Shown here: piece by piece, positions 61,946-64,000 of the stretch | Layout: the number at the start of each line of letters is the position of its first letter | Position numbering within the stretch: the first letter of the stretch is position 1 | The notes under the pieces: model-generated | Database searches by the model: none | What the model was told of the DNA's origin: nothing | What the model saw: the letters and a program-made list of their open reading frames with translations, nothing else | Source of the DNA: Ramlibacter tataouinensis | GTDB taxonomy: Bacteria > Pseudomonadota > Gammaproteobacteria > Burkholderiales > Burkholderiaceae_C | Reading direction: 5' to 3' | DNA length: 64,000 nucleotides | Assembly: GCF_027941915.1 (NCBI RefSeq) | Contig: NZ_CP116009.1 | Span: 620,001-684,000 of the forward strand | Translations under genes and position numbers: made by a program

Positions 61946-62128
61946 TCACGGGCAAAGCACCTGCTGGCCCACGGCCCGCCAGGGCCTGCCGTCCTGGCGG
62001 TGGAAGTTGCCGCTGCCGTCCACCCGGGGTACCGGTTGCCGGCCGTGTCCCAGCATCCGGCACTGTCGCAGTGGGTGAGCATTGGTGGCTCGCCCGAGGC
62101 ATTGCGGGCGGCCGCCTCGGCCTGCTCT
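61946..62128 (-). pseudogene. Possible small cysteine-containing secreted protein with a frameshift
   Basis: In the 411-base gap after osmC the minus strand reads LTHCDSAGCWDTAGNRY in one frame. After a one-base slip in the CCCCGGGG run near 62022-62030 it continues VDGSGNFHRQDGRPW and VGQQVLCP, with a stop at 61946. The CDxxGCWDxxGxRY...GNFxRxDGxxC...CP pattern resembles short periplasmic proteins I have seen annotated in Comamonadaceae. No clear signal peptide or start is found upstream, so the 5' end given is arbitrary. It may be a relic or the result of a single-base error. The rest of the gap shows nothing. Confidence 0.35.
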
Positions 62129-62311
62129 CGCACGTCGCCTCGGCAGTGGCGGCGCCGGCCTGGGCGGCGGCCGAACCGGAACCCATCCGCGTGAAGACCC
62201 ATCGGCAGCCCGCTGGAGCGCGCCGCTCGCCCTGTCCATCGAACGGCCGCCTTCCCGCGGACATGCCGGCCCGTCCGGCAGCCGCGCCGGGATCTTGCTA
62301 ACCTGCCAGCC

Positions 62312-63202
62312 ATGAACCGACGGCACCTGCTGCAAGTGCTGGGCTTGCCCGTCCTGCCCGCGCTGGCGCAGCCCGCCCCCGCCCCGCTCACCAAACCCAT
62401 CCCCTCGTCCGGCGAGCCGCTGCCCGTCGTCGGACTGGGCACCTGGATCACCTTCAACGTCGGCAAGGACCCGCAGGGCCGCCAGCAGTGCATGGAAGTG
62501 ATGCGCGCCTTCTTTGCCGCCGGCGGACGGTTGATCGACTCCTCGCCCATGTACGGTTCGTCGCAGCCGGTGGTCGGCGACGGCCTGCAGGCGCTGGGCC
62601 GGCCGCAGGCGCTGTTCGCCGCCGACAAGGTCTGGACCGCCTCCGACGGGGCCGCGCAGGTCGAGCAGTCGCGCCAGCTCTGGCGCGTGCCGCGCTTCGA
62701 CCTGCTGCAGGTGCACAACCTGCTGGCCTGGGAGGAGCAGCTGCCGCTGCTGCAGGCGATGAAGAAGGAAGGCCGGGTGCGCTACGTCGGCATCACCACC
62801 TCGGAAGGGCGCCGGCACCGCGAGTTCGAACAGGTCATGCGCCGCCACCCACTCGACTTCGTGCAGCTGACCTACAACCCGGTCGACCGCGAGGCCGAGC
62901 AGCGCCTGCTGCCGCTGGCGCGCGAGCGCGGCATCGCGGTGCTGGCCAACCGGCCGTTCCAGCAAGGCAGCCTGACCCGGCGGCTGCAGCGCCAGCCCCT
63001 GCCCGCGTTCGCCGCGGAGATCGGCTGCCGCAGCTGGGCCCAGCTGATCCTCAAGCACATCGTGTCGCACCCGGCGATCACCTGCGCCATCCCGGCCACC
63101 AGCCGCGTGGACCATGTGCGCGAGAACCTGGCTGCGGCCGCCGGCCCCTTGCCCGACGAAGCGCTGCGCCGGCGCATCGAGGCGCACATCGGCAACCTCT
63201 GA
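62312..63202 (+). CDS. Aldo/keto reductase with a Tat-type leader
   Basis: A 296-residue protein. It begins MNRRHLLQVLGLPVLPALAQ, a twin-arginine leader, so the enzyme should act in the periplasm. The AKR barrel has the tetrad Asp and Tyr in LIDSSPMYGSSQPVVG, Lys in AADKVWTA and His in DLLQVHNLL. The C-terminal NADPH site is in CAIPATSRVDHVRENL. Exported AKRs of this group occur in many proteobacteria; the substrate is unknown. It is followed after three bases by the DUF6064 gene. Confidence 0.9.
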   Translation: MNRRHLLQVLGLPVLPALAQPAPAPLTKPIPSSGEPLPVVGLGTWITFNVGKDPQGRQQCMEVMRAFFAAGGRLIDSSPMYGSSQPVVGDGLQALGRPQALFAADKVWTASDGAAQVEQSRQLWRVPRFDLLQVHNLLAWEEQLPLLQAMKKEGRVRYVGITTSEGRRHREFEQVMRRHPLDFVQLTYNPVDREAEQRLLPLARERGIAVLANRPFQQGSLTRRLQRQPLPAFAAEIGCRSWAQLILKHIVSHPAITCAIPATSRVDHVRENLAAAAGPLPDEALRRRIEAHIGNL

Positions 63203-63205
63203 GCC

Positions 63206-63796
63206 ATGTCCGAGTGGTGGAGCTACCGGCCTTCGGACTTCCTGATGTTCTCGGCCGCCACCTGGGGCCGCCTGCTGGAGGCGCACAACCGCCAGGCCTG
63301 GCCGCTGCAATGGGCGCTGCTCGCGAGCGGCCTGCTCCTGCTCTGGCGGACCGCGCAGCATCCCCGCGGCACGGCCCGCTGGGCCGGCCTCGTGCTGGCC
63401 GCCGCGTGGGCCTGGGTGGCCCTGTCCTTCCATTGGCAGCGCTTCGCCGACGTCAACACCGCCGGGCCCTGGCTCGCCGGCGCGTGGGCGCTGCAGGCCG
63501 CGTTGCTGCTGGTGCTGGGCACCCGTGGCGACCCGGCGCCGGTGCCGGCCTGGCAGGCCGGCATCGGAGGGGGCAGCGCGTTGGCCGCGCTGGTCGCCTA
63601 TCCGCTGGCCGCGCCGCTGACCGGCCGCGGCTGGGCCCAGGCCGAAGTCGCGGGACTGATGCCCGAGCCGACGGCGCTGTTCACCGCCGGGCTGCTGCTG
63701 GCCCTGCCCCTGCGGCACCGCGCCGTGCTGATGGTCGTTCCGCTGCTGTCGCTCGCGCTCGGCTGGACCACGGCCTGGCTGCTGTGGACCGGTTGA
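63206..63796 (+). CDS. DUF6064 family membrane protein
   Basis: A 196-residue protein with about six helices. It opens MSEWWSYRPSDFLMFSAATW, the pattern of DUF6064 proteins, and continues EAHNRQAWPLQWALL and ALSFHWQRFADVN. It begins three bases after the aldo/keto reductase stop and is probably in its operon. Function unknown. Confidence 0.82.
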   Translation: MSEWWSYRPSDFLMFSAATWGRLLEAHNRQAWPLQWALLASGLLLLWRTAQHPRGTARWAGLVLAAAWAWVALSFHWQRFADVNTAGPWLAGAWALQAALLLVLGTRGDPAPVPAWQAGIGGGSALAALVAYPLAAPLTGRGWAQAEVAGLMPEPTALFTAGLLLALPLRHRAVLMVVPLLSLALGWTTAWLLWTG

Positions 63797-63860
63797 GCAC
63801 CACGGCCCGCGGGGCGGCGGCTACAGTGGCCCGGCGCCGGCAACAGGATGAAAGGACGAC

Positions 63861-64000
63861 ATGGCCGACAGCTTGTGGTGGGTGCTGAGCACCGCGCTGA
63901 TCCTCGTCGGGCTCGCCGGCATCGTGCTGCCGGCGCTGCCGGGCACGCTGTTCGTGCTGGCCGGCATCGTGCTGGGCGCCTGGATCGACGACTTCACCCG
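63861..64000 (+). CDS. DUF456 family membrane protein, N-terminal part (runs off the window)
   Basis: The ATG at 63861 has AAAGGA ten bases upstream. The visible 46 residues, MADSLWWVLSTALILVGLAG then LPALPGTLFVLAGIVLGAWI, form the first helices and the Pro-Gly loop of DUF456 proteins. The gene continues past the end of the window. Function unknown. Confidence 0.82.
   Translation, partial: MADSLWWVLSTALILVGLAGIVLPALPGTLFVLAGIVLGAWIDDFT

Overview
The window is very G+C-rich (roughly 70% by eye) and densely coded. Its gene content fits a betaproteobacterium of the Burkholderiales, most likely Comamonadaceae-like: cbb3 oxidase, Nar/NirK/qNor denitrification genes, NnrS and NsrR, an Entner-Doudoroff edd-eda pair, and TTGAC/T-type FNR-family boxes. 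The taxonomy is inferred from gene order and protein style, not from a marker gene.

Region by region. 1-8414 (minus strand) holds a truncated PAS protein and then the complete high-affinity cbb3 oxidase locus ccoN-O-Q-P-G-H with maturation genes ccoS and ccoI. 8507-10872 (plus) holds two universal-stress proteins, a gutted narX and an intact narL. 10885-13923 holds a short usher-like outer-membrane gene and a strip of gene relics: fragments of a second, diverged nar operon (narH', narI', ppiC') and of a beta-carbonic anhydrase, joined end to end. 13982-18665 holds a lysophospholipid-type acyltransferase, a KAS III-like ketosynthase and an all-in-one hybrid histidine kinase (membrane sensor, HK, two receivers, Hpt). 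This trio may be a lipid-derived signalling module. 18744-23765 holds acetoacetyl-CoA synthetase, a DUF2231 membrane protein, and a LysR gene divergent from a D-tartrate dehydratase. 23766-24212 is a repeat-filled intergenic region.

24213-37181 is the nitrate/nitrite core. The minus-strand operon narK1-narG-H-J-I-ppiC plus two small genes lies divergent from narK2, which is followed by a copper nitrite reductase (nirK) with an extra N-terminal cupredoxin domain. 37404-48808 is a nitric-oxide island: DUF2249 protein, qNor (norB), NsrR repressor, DUF59 Fe-S factor, two NnrS-type membrane proteins, a nitronate-monooxygenase-like flavoprotein, B12-dependent ribonucleotide reductase, nitroreductase and two hemerythrins. 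Nitrate is imported, reduced to nitrite at the membrane, then to NO in the periplasm and to N2O by quinol-dependent NorB. No nitrous-oxide reductase lies in the window. Candidate FNR/Dnr boxes precede ccoN, ccoI/usp, narX, nirK, the DUF2249-norB unit and a hemerythrin. A near-ideal NsrR palindrome also precedes DUF2249-norB.

48974-64000 is mostly ordinary chromosome: DUF3297, dienelactone hydrolase, GlxA/AraC regulator, SDR, DUF4153, EamA transporter, PAS hybrid kinase, eda-edd, ChaC, a Crp/Fnr regulator with DUF2892 and OsmC partners, aldo/keto reductase, DUF6064 and a truncated DUF456 gene. No tRNA, rRNA, CRISPR array, transposase or phage gene was recognised.
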